Assembly: GCA_900552715.1 (NCBI GenBank)
Contig: USAV01000035.1
Span: 1 to 15,993, forward strand
DNA length: 15,993 bases
Reading direction: 5' to 3'
DNA from: an uncultured Veillonella sp.
GTDB taxonomy: Bacteria; Bacillota; Negativicutes; Veillonellales; Veillonellaceae
In this document: positions 1-7,115 of the stretch, piece after piece
Numbering within the stretch: position 1 is the stretch's first letter
Layout of the letters: each line of letters opens with the position of its first letter
Position numbers and translations under genes: made by a program
Notes under the pieces: generated by a model
Databases searched by the model: none
Told to the model about the DNA's origin: nothing
Seen by the model: only the letters and a program-made list of their open reading frames with translations

Positions 1-92
1 GGTTTTTTATTATACCATTTAAACCACTCTTGCATTAAACCTACACGATATCTAAATGATTCTACGCTACTTTTTTCATTAATATTAAGCAT
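1..92 (-). CDS. Partial hypothetical protein, fourth gene of the AT-rich cassette (5' end only)
   Basis: An open frame starts at the ATG at 92-90 and runs off the left edge without a stop. It reads MLNINEKSSVESFRYRVGLM and then about ten more residues (QEWFKWYNKK). The start is supported by a GAGG Shine-Dalgarno about 8 bases upstream (around 101-104), inside the end of the preceding gene. That gene's TAA stop (95-93) directly abuts this ATG, so translation is probably coupled. The base composition is as AT-rich as the three genes upstream, and I read it as part of the same transcript. About 30 residues are too few to assign a family. The visible part is basic and aromatic (FRYR, EWFKWY) and has no signal peptide. 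Confidence 0.6.
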   Translation of the reverse strand, partial: MLNINEKSSVESFRYRVGLMQEWFKWYNKK

Positions 93-908
93 TTAAATTT
101 CCTCAAATTTACTTTCTATTATTGATTTTAATTTATTTGTCCTAACTCTTAAATCAATGTTACTACTTAGAATAATAGAATTAACTTTATCCTTTAAATT
201 TCTAGTTCTACATTCAGAATCATAAATAAAATCAAGAAATTTCGATTGAACTATTTTGTGTAATTTTTCAGCATTAATTATATTTACATCAATATCAAGA
301 TCAGCACCTTTATATTCAATCTCAGCTCGCAACCCTTTTTGTAAATGTTCTGGTAATATAACATCTTTAAACTTAATTTCAAGCTCAAATAATTCTCTTA
401 GATTTTCGGCTTCAACCTGAATACTTGGTTTACCAAAAATTCCAATATATCTAATATTTTTAATTTTTTTATTGATAGTATAAATTTGGTTTTCATCAGC
501 ACATAAATAAATTAGTTCGGGTTTCTGAATAACTAATTCATCTAATTCTTGTTGATTAAATACTATATTCTCTACATTAACTAATATATTTTCATCAGAT
601 GTTAAACGACGCAACCGCTTTAACTTTTCTTCATTTTTCTGAATCTCATGTACTTCTATATCTAGATTTTCATACTTAATACCAAGAATATTGCATAATG
701 TATTAACATAGGAGGTATCATAAGTATCAATCGAGAGAATCTGAGATACTATATCATTATAATCACGTGCATCTAACCACGTTTGTAATTTACCATTATG
801 ATAATATCTCAATATACTTTCAACATCAGCATATTCCTGCAATTCTTCTAAAGTTCTAACTTTTACACCATTAGAAAACTCTAATGGGAATTTTATTTTT
901 TTAGCCAT
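93..908 (-). CDS. Hypothetical protein, 271 aa, third gene of the AAA+ cassette
   Basis: I do not recognise a named family. The protein is soluble-looking and charged, with no signal peptide or membrane segment. Residues 6-60 form a compact start (FPLEFSNGVKVRTLEEL, then GKLQTWLDARDY). From memory this resembles an N-terminal module found in clostridial proteins of unknown function, but I cannot check that here. Residues 85-130 are charged and helical; 130-200 look beta-rich (IYLCADEN, IRYIGIFG); the C-terminal third is lysine-rich and helical. The gene starts 15 bases after the upstream 489-residue gene stops. The spacer and the end of that gene carry AAGGTAATAAGATAT before the ATG, a moderate ribosome site. 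Position and composition say it works with the AAA+ ATPase and the nuclease-like protein, possibly as an adaptor or immunity partner. That role is a guess. Confidence 0.8.
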   Translation of the reverse strand: MAKKIKFPLEFSNGVKVRTLEELQEYADVESILRYYHNGKLQTWLDARDYNDIVSQILSIDTYDTSYVNTLCNILGIKYENLDIEVHEIQKNEEKLKRLRRLTSDENILVNVENIVFNQQELDELVIQKPELIYLCADENQIYTINKKIKNIRYIGIFGKPSIQVEAENLRELFELEIKFKDVILPEHLQKGLRAEIEYKGADLDIDVNIINAEKLHKIVQSKFLDFIYDSECRTRNLKDKVNSIILSSNIDLRVRTNKLKSIIESKFEEI

Positions 909-923
909 ATATCTTATTACCTT

Positions 924-2393
924 TTAAAACCAGTTTAATGGATTTAAAGCCTTCGCTATAGATTTAACACCACTACAAATTGTACTACCAACTGATTTAA
1001 CAGTACTTAACGCACCTTTTACAATTCGTTTTGCTCCATTATATACTGCCTTACCAACAACTGACCCAGCAATAGCACCAACAATACCACCTATTACATT
1101 ACCAATACCAGGAGCAATAGATCCTAATGTCGCACCTAATTCGAAACCAGATAAAAAACCAAAATGGCTCGCTACTCCTATAGTAGTAGCTTCTCCCATG
1201 CCATCAATCGCTTCTATAGGTGTAATATCTCCATTCCCTAATTTATATAATACTTTTGCATTTTCAATAATTATCGCACCAGCTAATCCTAATGATGCAG
1301 CAGAAGTATTCTTAGCTATTGGTAACATGCCTTTTCGTGTTGCAACTACAAGTGCTCCTGTTGTCGCAGCTTTAGCACCCGAATCTGCACCGGTAACTAA
1401 TGCTGTTTCTATAACTTTATCAGATTTAATATCTTTACCGCTCAAAAAATCGCCCATAACTTGAATGGAAGCTCCTAATGCTGCACCGGTAACACCAGCA
1501 AGCATAGTTTGTTTTCCAATATTAGTAATCAGTTGCTTATTTTCGTAATAGCTCCAGTCCTTTTTTCGTAAAGATTTTCCATCTTGCACCTTATTTTGCA
1601 ATGTTTTAGCTTGTTTTTTACTTAATGCATCAGAAGAAACCCCATCATCTGTTTGAATTTGATCTGATACTGTTTTCTGTTTACTAAGTTTAGACTTAAC
1701 GACATCAGTTTGATTTTTAGGGACTAAAATACGTTGATTATTATAATTTTTATCATTTACCATATTGGCAGTTGCATTTGCATCTTTACCAAATTTTACT
1801 TGGTGTCGCTGTATATTCTTTTGACCCCAAAACTTATCATCAACAGCTATATCTACAGAGTTTTTACCATATGTTTGTCCTGCTTCTGGTTGCAAAACAC
1901 GTGCTCTAAAATTAGAATTCTCTAATGCTGCATTGGCATTAAATGTATTTACTAACTCTTGTTCAGCTATAAAACCATCTAAATTAGGATTTTGATTAAT
2001 AGTACCTGCTTGTGTAGTTACTACATTAATCATATCCACATTACATCTTGCAAGTGTATTGTCAATCTCAGATAAATATTGTGTGAATCTTTCAGCACTA
2101 AAAGCTTCTCCACCTTTTAAAATTGTATTATTAAGCCATGCACTTCTACTTACATTATTGGATTTAGACTTCTTATAATCATCTTGAGCTTGATCATAAC
2201 GTTCTAGTGATTCTATACTAGACCTTGCAAGTTCATCAGCCTCTTTTTCACTTATTTCAGGCATTTCTGATTTAAAATAATCCTTTAACCATACTTGGTT
2301 AGATACACCTGATTTATTTACAGAATTATCATAAGAGATAGTAGCTTTTTTAAGTAAACCTTCAAATGCTTTCACATTAATAGTATTTGCCAT
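924..2393 (-). CDS. Putative effector: D...QxK nuclease-like region plus glycine-rich membrane-type C-terminus (489 aa)
   Basis: An in-frame ATG exists at 2417, inside the upstream gene. I prefer the ATG at 2393 because GGAGG sits four bases before it; the protein is then 489 aa. Residues 1-115 are charged and helical (two SxxxWL motifs, near 31-36 and 82-87). Residues 139-226 hold a conserved-looking block: GFIAEQE (E144), NSVDIAV (D181), HQVKFGKDA (Q198, K200), then RILVPKNQ. E...D...QxK is the spacing pattern of Mrr-like PD-(D/E)XK nucleases, so a nuclease fold is plausible but unproven. Residues 230-285 form a polar linker. Residues 295-455 are rich in Gly and Ala with several hydrophobic stretches (about 296-314, 327-352, 366-378, 403-447), including GxxxG-type glycine zippers seen in membrane-inserting proteins. 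The C-terminus is basic and ends NPLNWF. There is no signal peptide. It lies 10 bases downstream of the AAA+ gene. Confidence 0.75.
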   Translation of the reverse strand: MANTINVKAFEGLLKKATISYDNSVNKSGVSNQVWLKDYFKSEMPEISEKEADELARSSIESLERYDQAQDDYKKSKSNNVSRSAWLNNTILKGGEAFSAERFTQYLSEIDNTLARCNVDMINVVTTQAGTINQNPNLDGFIAEQELVNTFNANAALENSNFRARVLQPEAGQTYGKNSVDIAVDDKFWGQKNIQRHQVKFGKDANATANMVNDKNYNNQRILVPKNQTDVVKSKLSKQKTVSDQIQTDDGVSSDALSKKQAKTLQNKVQDGKSLRKKDWSYYENKQLITNIGKQTMLAGVTGAALGASIQVMGDFLSGKDIKSDKVIETALVTGADSGAKAATTGALVVATRKGMLPIAKNTSAASLGLAGAIIIENAKVLYKLGNGDITPIEAIDGMGEATTIGVASHFGFLSGFELGATLGSIAPGIGNVIGGIVGAIAGSVVGKAVYNGAKRIVKGALSTVKSVGSTICSGVKSIAKALNPLNWF

Positions 2394-2403
2394 GATTCCT
2401 CCA

Positions 2404-3891
2404 TTATTTTGAAGCATTCTTAAATTTCTTTTCTTTATACATCTTAATCATGTCATCTATAGATTTACTCATTATAACCTTCAGTGAATGTGTATTATCA
2501 ATAGATTTAATAATGTCTTCAGTTGTAACTACGTTACGTTCAGATGTGAAAGCTAGCTCTATAGCATCTTTTACAACACCTTCAATATCTGCACCACTAT
2601 ATCCATCCGTTTTACTAACAATTTTCGATAAATCTATATTAGCTAAATCTGTTGGTCGTCTTTTTTCTAGATGAATCTTAAAAATTTGTTCTCGTTCTCT
2701 ATTATTTGGAAACTCTACAAAAAATACTTCATCAAGGCGACCTTTCCGTATCAATTCTGCTGGTAACTTATTCACATCATTTGCAGTCATAATAACAAAA
2801 ACTTGGCTTTTTTTCTCCTGTAGCCATGTTAAAAAAGATCCAAGTAATCGATTAGTAATATCACCTGTAGATGAACCTCCACTGACACCAGAAAAAGCTT
2901 TTTCAATCTCATCAATCCATAAAACACATGGAGATATATCTTCAGCTATCTTTATTGCTTTACGCATATTTTGTTCAGATTCACCGACATACTTCCCCAT
3001 AATGCGTCCCATATCTAACCGTAACAATGGAGTATTAAAAAGTTTAGCAGTCGCTTTAGCACTTAAAGACTTACCACAACCAGGAATACCTGCTATTAAA
3101 ACACCTTTTGGCATATCTACACCAAAAGCTTTAGCTGCATCAATATCTTTATATATCTTTGCCTTATTTTGAATCCATTCCTTTAAAACCTCTAAGCCAC
3201 CAATATCATTCATCGTTTCATCTAATGCAATCATCTCAAGAACACCAGACTTCTTAACAATTTGTTTTTTTTGTTCTAATACTAACTCAAGATCATTAGA
3301 TGTGATTTCACCATCATCTGCATAAGATAATGCTAGAATATTTTCTATCTCATATTTTGATAGCCCTCTAAATGCATTAACAAGTTTTCCCTTTAATATA
3401 TTATCAACAGGAATATCTTGCTCATTACAAAATTGTTCAATACATAAAGCTATCTCATTTGGTTTAATTGCATCTTCATCTATAATTGTTACAAATGGCT
3501 CCAACTCAACTGGTAGTTCAATATTTTCCCCCAGTAAAACTAATGTACACTCTTCAACGCTACCTGTAGTAACTAACTGGGCAATATATTTTAAAAGACC
3601 AATAACTTTTGGATTACTAATATGATGTCTAATATCTTTCAAAATAACAATAGAGGAAGTTAAATCCTCAACACCAGTAGATACCAACAGTTGTAACATG
3701 GAATCTAAAGTTATATCATTAGCATCTGATTGATTTACTACCATACCAATCTCTGACCATTGAATAACAGTTCTACTATCATCCAAACTTGCTAATGTAT
3801 TAATAGCATTAGGCTCATCATACGTGTTATACATTAAAATAGGGAAACCTGCATCCATATATCTAGATAGTTTATCTTTTGATGTGTTCAT
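2404..3891 (-). CDS. Ycf46-like AAA+ ATPase, 495 aa
   Basis: This is a cytosolic AAA+ ATPase that should remodel or unfold partner proteins. The catalytic module (about 220-475) has Walker A GIPGCGKS (268-275), Walker B VLWIDE (323-328), sensor-1 asparagine in MTAND (N371), arginine-finger residues in IRKGRLDE (R382, R385) and a sensor-2-like YSGAD (431-435). LLGSFLTWLQEKK (349-361) and the GRLDEVFFVEFP block match the Ycf46/slr0374 type of AAA protein. Residues 1-200 look like the degenerate first ATPase-like half of that family: IVILKDIRHH (81-90) sits where a Walker B would be, and there is no P-loop. The start has AAGGGAG six bases upstream. It is the first gene of the AT-rich cassette and probably acts on the next gene's product. 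In cyanobacteria and chloroplasts Ycf46 proteins are linked to photosynthesis regulation; that role cannot apply here. Confidence 0.9.
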   Translation of the reverse strand: MNTSKDKLSRYMDAGFPILMYNTYDEPNAINTLASLDDSRTVIQWSEIGMVVNQSDANDITLDSMLQLLVSTGVEDLTSSIVILKDIRHHISNPKVIGLLKYIAQLVTTGSVEECTLVLLGENIELPVELEPFVTIIDEDAIKPNEIALCIEQFCNEQDIPVDNILKGKLVNAFRGLSKYEIENILALSYADDGEITSNDLELVLEQKKQIVKKSGVLEMIALDETMNDIGGLEVLKEWIQNKAKIYKDIDAAKAFGVDMPKGVLIAGIPGCGKSLSAKATAKLFNTPLLRLDMGRIMGKYVGESEQNMRKAIKIAEDISPCVLWIDEIEKAFSGVSGGSSTGDITNRLLGSFLTWLQEKKSQVFVIMTANDVNKLPAELIRKGRLDEVFFVEFPNNREREQIFKIHLEKRRPTDLANIDLSKIVSKTDGYSGADIEGVVKDAIELAFTSERNVVTTEDIIKSIDNTHSLKVIMSKSIDDMIKMYKEKKFKNASK

Positions 3892-3951
3892 AATTATCTC
3901 CCTTACACCTAAAAATAATACCCCAAATACAATTTCATCTAAAGTTCATGA

Positions 3952-3981
3952 ATTATCATATCATATAATCATATATTTGAA
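3952..3981 (-). promoter_or_regulatory. Weak candidate promoter for the AAA+ cassette
   Basis: The 132 bases between the AAA+ start and the dut terminator are the only place for a cassette promoter. The best candidate on the minus strand is TTCAAA (3981-3976), an 18-base spacer and GATAAT (3957-3952). TATGAT (3960-3955) is an alternative -10 with a 15-base spacer. The region is so AT-rich that chance matches are likely. GTTCA (3982-3978) and TGAAC (3948-3944) flank it as a short inverted repeat and could be an operator. Confidence 0.3.
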
Positions 3982-4023
3982 CACTTTATTATGAGTTGAA
4001 AAATTCACATAACATATTAATAC

Positions 4024-4058
4024 AAAAAAAAGCCGCCCAACATAAGTTGAGCGGCTTT
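4024..4058 (-). terminator. Strong rho-independent terminator of the pnp-dut unit
   Basis: On the minus strand a 13-base-pair stem (AAAGCCGCTCAAC with GTTGGGCGGCTTT, one T-G wobble) closes a TTAT tetraloop and is followed by an eight-T run. It begins 28 bases after the dut stop. It separates the core pnp-dut unit from the AT-rich cassette, so the cassette needs its own promoter. Confidence 0.95.
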
Positions 4059-4086
4059 CACCATTCTATTCAGAATTGTATGTAGT

Positions 4087-4536
4087 TTACATTGTACCAG
4101 TACTACCGATACCACCTGTACGGACACCTGTTGCATCGTCATCGTTTGTGAGTAGGTATTTAGAGAATATACCTTGCGCAACGCGTTCGCCTTTTTCAAG
4201 GGTAACGGTTTCTTTGCCAAAGTTTAGGAGGGCGATCATGATATGACCTTCATTCTCCTCATTATTGTAGTAATCGCTATCGATGATACCAGTACTATTC
4301 ACAAGTGCAAGATGGCGTTTAATAGCCATGCTAGAACGGATATGAATAGCAAGATATTCGTCATATGCCATGAAAGCTTTAAGCCCTGTTGGAACGAGTA
4401 CTACTTGACCTGGTTCTAATGTAACAGCTTCAGCACATTCAATATCGTACCCTGCGCTTTCTGTTGTTTTACGGGTTGGTAAATTGATATCTTGTTCTTC
4501 AAAAGCAGAAACTACTTCAAAGCCACGAATATCCAT
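4087..4536 (-). CDS. dut: Deoxyuridine 5'-triphosphate nucleotidohydrolase (dUTPase)
   Basis: It hydrolyses dUTP to dUMP and pyrophosphate in the cytosol, keeping uracil out of DNA and supplying dUMP for thymidylate synthesis. All five motifs of the homotrimeric dUTPase family are visible: motif 1 AGYDIEC (28-34), motif 2 IRSSMAIK (66-73), motif 3 GIIDSDYYN (83-91, with the catalytic-type Asp and base-stacking Tyr), motif 4 KGERVAQGIF (115-124), and motif 5 RTGGIGSTG (139-147) in the flexible C-terminal tail. The length of 149 aa is normal. Motif 2 has Met where Leu is more usual, a mild change. The gene starts 10 bases after the pnp stop, and its GAGGTG ribosome site overlaps the end of pnp, so the two are co-transcribed. 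Confidence 0.97.
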   Translation of the reverse strand: MDIRGFEVVSAFEEQDINLPTRKTTESAGYDIECAEAVTLEPGQVVLVPTGLKAFMAYDEYLAIHIRSSMAIKRHLALVNSTGIIDSDYYNNEENEGHIMIALLNFGKETVTLEKGERVAQGIFSKYLLTNDDDATGVRTGGIGSTGTM

Positions 4537-4546
4537 GTAACACCTC

Positions 4547-6616
4547 TTATTTTAAACAATCCTTACGAGACAAGTTGATACGGCCTTGTTTATCGATTTC
4601 GATAACTTTTACCATAATCTCATCGCCTACATTTACTACATCTTCTACATTTTCAACGCGTTCTTTTGCAAGTTTGGAAATGTGTACAAGACCTTCTTTA
4701 CCAGGTAATACCTCTACGAAAGCACCAAATGCCATCAAACGAGTTACTTTACCAAGGTATACTTCCCCTACTTCAACTTCTTTAGTAAGGTTTTCAATGA
4801 TTTGTTGAGCTTTAGCAGCACCTTCTTGGTCTACAGAAGCAATGAATACTGTACCATCATCTTCGATGTCAATTTTTGCACCTGTTTCATCGATGATACC
4901 ACGAATTACTTTACCGCCAGAACCGATTACATCGCGAATCTTATCTGGATCAATTTTCATAGTAATGATACGTGGAGCGTATTGAGACATTTGTTGACGT
5001 GGTTCAGCAATTGTATCAAGCATGATGCCCATAATATGCATGCGACCTTTATGAGCTTGTTCTAATGCTTCATGAAGAATTTCACGGGACAAGCCAGAAA
5101 TCTTGATATCCATTTGAATAGCAGTTACGCCCTTAGCTGTACCAGCAACCTTGAAGTCCATATCGCCAAGAGCATCTTCCATACCTTGGATATCTGTTAA
5201 GATTGTGTAGTGTTCGCCTTGAGTTACAAGACCCATTGCGATACCTGCTACAGGAGCTTTAATAGGTACACCAGCATCCATCAAGGATAATGTGGAACCA
5301 CATACAGATGCCATGGAGCTAGAACCATTAGATTCCAATACTTCGGATACTAAACGCAATGCATATGGGAATTCTTCTTCGCTTGGAATAACAGGTACCA
5401 ATGCACGTTCAGCCAAAGCACCATGACCAATTTCACGACGACCAGGACCGCGGGAAGAACGAGTTTCCCCTACGGAGAAGGATGGGAAATTATAGTGGTG
5501 AATATAACGTTTTTCTGTTTCTAATCCAATGCCATCAATTGTTTGAGTTTCAGACAATGGTGCTACAGTGGCAACGTTCAATACTTGAGTTTGACCACGA
5601 GTAAATAAGCCAGAACCATGTGTACGAGGTAAGACACCTGTACGGCAAGAGATTGGACGAACTTCATCAAGTTTACGACCATCTGGACGAATTTTTTCAA
5701 CAGTAATCATATGACGAACGATTTCTTTTGTCATTGCGTCAAATGCTTTATTTACATCAGCTAAGTTATCTGGATAGATTTCTTCAAAGTGAGCTAATAC
5801 ATCTGCACGTACTTCGCTTTCTTGCGCATCACGTTGTTGTTTATCTGCACAACGTACTGCTGCATCAAGTTTATCATGACCATAGGCACGAACTGCATCA
5901 GCGATTTCAGCAGGCACGTCTTTGCTTTCAAATACGCGTTTTTCCTTGCCTACTTGAGCTTTCATGTCTTCTTGGAAAGCTACGATTTTTTTGATTTCTT
6001 CATGAGCCGTCATGATAACTTCAAGAATAGTTTCTTCTGGAACCTCTTGAGCACCACCTTCAACCATGAGGATAGCATCTTTTGTACCAGCTACAACGAT
6101 ATTAAGGTCTGTTGCTTCCAATTGTTCTTTTGTTGGATTAACAACAAATTCACCATTGATACGGCCCATACGAACGCCTGCGATAGGACCATTCCAAGGA
6201 ATATCAGAAATAGATAATGCAGCGGACGCACCAATCATGCCACAGATTGCAGGATCACAATCTTGGTCAACAGACATAACAGTTGCCACTACGTGTACTT
6301 CATTACGTACACCTTTATCAAATAATGGACGAATAGGACGATCAATCAAACGGCTATTCAAAATCGCAGATTCAGGTGGACGTGCTTCACGTTTGATAAA
6401 GCCACCTGGTAAACGACCAACAGCATACATTTTTTCTTCATAGTCTACTGTAAGTGGGAAGAAATCGATATCCTTCGCCTCTTTAGAACCTGTAGCGGTA
6501 ACGAGTACACGAGTATCGCCATAACCAACCATTACAGCACCGCCAGCTTGTTTTGCAAGTTCCCCAGTCTCAATCGTAAGCGTACGACCAGCTAGGTCCA
6601 TTTGGAATTGTTCCAT
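4547..6616 (-). CDS. pnp: Polyribonucleotide nucleotidyltransferase (PNPase)
   Basis: It degrades RNA 3' to 5' by phosphorolysis, releasing nucleoside diphosphates, and can add 3' tails in reverse. At 689 aa it is full length. The first RNase PH-like domain covers about 1-140, followed by a helical linker. The catalytic second RNase PH-like domain covers about 312-530, with GETRSSRGPGRREIGHG (383-399), the phosphate-binding GSSSMASVCGS (431-441) and the catalytic LGDMDFKVAG (483-492; D485 and D487). A KH domain has GSGG at 565-568, and an S1 domain covers about 617-686. The start is fixed by AGGAGG seven bases upstream. In many bacteria pnp follows rpsO, as here, but in this window two terminators lie between them, so pnp probably has its own promoter in the long leader. 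Confidence 0.98.
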   Translation of the reverse strand: MEQFQMDLAGRTLTIETGELAKQAGGAVMVGYGDTRVLVTATGSKEAKDIDFFPLTVDYEEKMYAVGRLPGGFIKREARPPESAILNSRLIDRPIRPLFDKGVRNEVHVVATVMSVDQDCDPAICGMIGASAALSISDIPWNGPIAGVRMGRINGEFVVNPTKEQLEATDLNIVVAGTKDAILMVEGGAQEVPEETILEVIMTAHEEIKKIVAFQEDMKAQVGKEKRVFESKDVPAEIADAVRAYGHDKLDAAVRCADKQQRDAQESEVRADVLAHFEEIYPDNLADVNKAFDAMTKEIVRHMITVEKIRPDGRKLDEVRPISCRTGVLPRTHGSGLFTRGQTQVLNVATVAPLSETQTIDGIGLETEKRYIHHYNFPSFSVGETRSSRGPGRREIGHGALAERALVPVIPSEEEFPYALRLVSEVLESNGSSSMASVCGSTLSLMDAGVPIKAPVAGIAMGLVTQGEHYTILTDIQGMEDALGDMDFKVAGTAKGVTAIQMDIKISGLSREILHEALEQAHKGRMHIMGIMLDTIAEPRQQMSQYAPRIITMKIDPDKIRDVIGSGGKVIRGIIDETGAKIDIEDDGTVFIASVDQEGAAKAQQIIENLTKEVEVGEVYLGKVTRLMAFGAFVEVLPGKEGLVHISKLAKERVENVEDVVNVGDEIMVKVIEIDKQGRINLSRKDCLK

Positions 6617-6682
6617 TCCTATTCCTCCTAAAAATCTTCTTATATGTATACCTTCTTATTATATATCATCAAGAAAAAATAA

Positions 6683-6704
6683 GCTAATTATTATAGCAAT
6701 TAGC
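6683..6704 (-). promoter_or_regulatory. Inverted repeat around a TATAAT box upstream of pnp
   Basis: On the minus strand GCTAATT, eight bases (GCTATAAT) and AATTAGC form a perfect 7-bp inverted repeat. The spacer contains an extended -10 (TGCTATAAT), so this could be a pnp promoter with an operator centred on its -10. The same hairpin is followed by TTATTTTTT, so a weak terminator is an alternative reading. There is no good -35. Another TATAAT lies further downstream in the leader (within about 6655-6665). Confidence 0.35.
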
Positions 6705-6709
6705 ACAAT

Positions 6710-6741
6710 AAAAAGGACAGAGTTGCCGCTCTGTCCTTTTT
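6710..6741 (-). terminator. Second terminator in the rpsO-pnp gap, bidirectional
   Basis: A perfect 13-base-pair stem (AAAAAGGACAGAG with CTCTGTCCTTTTT) closes a six-base loop. On the minus strand it ends in T5 then ATTGTG; on the plus strand the T run is seven. No plus-strand gene feeds it, so it most likely ends minus-strand transcripts that pass the rpsO terminator or start between the two terminators. Confidence 0.85.
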
Positions 6742-6786
6742 TTCGTGTTTCCACAATAGATTATCGGCATTCGTTTCCCTTTGCCT
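6710..6786 (-). ncRNA. Candidate short RNA or attenuated leader between rpsO and pnp
   Basis: A minus-strand RNA starting about 7 bases after the extended -10 at 6793-6801 would be roughly 77 nt and end at the terminator at 6710-6741. Ahead of the terminator it contains TGTGGAAACACG (a short GAAA-capped hairpin) and GGCA...TGCC arms around an A-rich loop. It has no convincing open frame. It matches no riboswitch class I can recall. It could be a small RNA, or a leader whose readthrough sets pnp expression. Confidence 0.3.
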
Positions 6787-6792
6787 ATTGTT

Positions 6793-6801
6793 ATTATAAC
6801 A
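6793..6801 (-). promoter_or_regulatory. Extended -10 promoter element between the two terminators
   Basis: The minus strand reads TGTTATAAT: a perfect -10 hexamer (6798-6793) with the TG extension one base upstream. The -35 position falls in the T-rich tail of the rpsO terminator and is poor, as extended -10 promoters tolerate. ACAATAG and CTATTGT arms (6785-6791 and 6753-6759) lie just downstream. Confidence 0.5.
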
Positions 6802-6814
6802 TAGAGAAATCAAA

Positions 6815-6841
6815 TAAAAAAAGCCGTCCTATGGGACGGCT
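6815..6841 (-). terminator. rpsO terminator
   Basis: An 8-base-pair GC-rich stem (AGCCGTCC with GGACGGCT) with a CATA loop is followed on the minus strand by a seven-T run. It starts about 7 bases after the rpsO stop. Confidence 0.93.
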
Positions 6842-6848
6842 AGTTTTA

Positions 6849-7115
6849 TTATTTACGAAGACCAAGACGTTCGATAAGGGAACGGTAACGTTCAATATCT
6901 TTACGACGAAGGTAGTCAAGCATGTTACGGCGTTGACCAACCAATTTCAACAAACCACGACGGGAATGATGGTCTTTTTTGTGTTCTTTCAAGTGATCTG
7001 TTAAGTATTGGATGCGGCTTGTCAAAATCGCAACTTGTACTTCTGGAGAACCAGTGTCACCTTCATGAGTAGCGTATTCTTTAATTACTGCTAATTTAGC
7101 TTCTGTAGTTAACAT
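6849..7115 (-). CDS. rpsO: 30S ribosomal protein S15
   Basis: It is a primary binding protein of the small ribosomal subunit that contacts the central domain of 16S rRNA and helps form a bridge to the 50S subunit. The 88-residue length is that of the family. The hallmark block HKKDHHSRRGLLKLVGQRR (45-63) and the ending LDYLRRKDIERYRSLIERLGLRK pattern are clear, as is GDTGSPEVQVAIL near residues 19-31. AGGAGG lies eight bases before the ATG. It is a single-gene unit with its own promoter (7212-7240) and terminator (6815-6841). S15 commonly represses its own translation through its leader, and the roughly 90-nt leader here could serve that purpose. Confidence 0.98.
   Translation of the reverse strand: MLTTEAKLAVIKEYATHEGDTGSPEVQVAILTSRIQYLTDHLKEHKKDHHSRRGLLKLVGQRRNMLDYLRRKDIERYRSLIERLGLRK

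Noticed and set aside
1198..1925. Plus-strand frames opposite the 489-aa gene
   Set aside because: They are antisense to a well-supported gene and have no recognisable product or supported start.
1..4023. Insertion sequence, integrase or attachment-site repeats bounding the cassette
   Set aside because: No transposase or integrase frame, tRNA, or convincing direct or inverted terminal repeats are visible; the left border is outside the window.
4017..4220. 67-aa minus-strand frame overlapping the end of dut
   Set aside because: It lies in another frame of dut and runs across the strong terminator; the five dUTPase motifs show the true frame.
5728..6443. Overlapping plus-strand frames opposite pnp
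   Set aside because: They are antisense shadows of a conserved PNPase sequence, with low-complexity, unlikely compositions and no ribosome sites.
6744..6792. Known riboswitch class (c-di-GMP, cobalamin, THF, fluoride) in the rpsO-pnp gap
   Set aside because: GGCAAAGGGAAACGAATGCC looked suggestive, but none of the conserved cores I remember fits.
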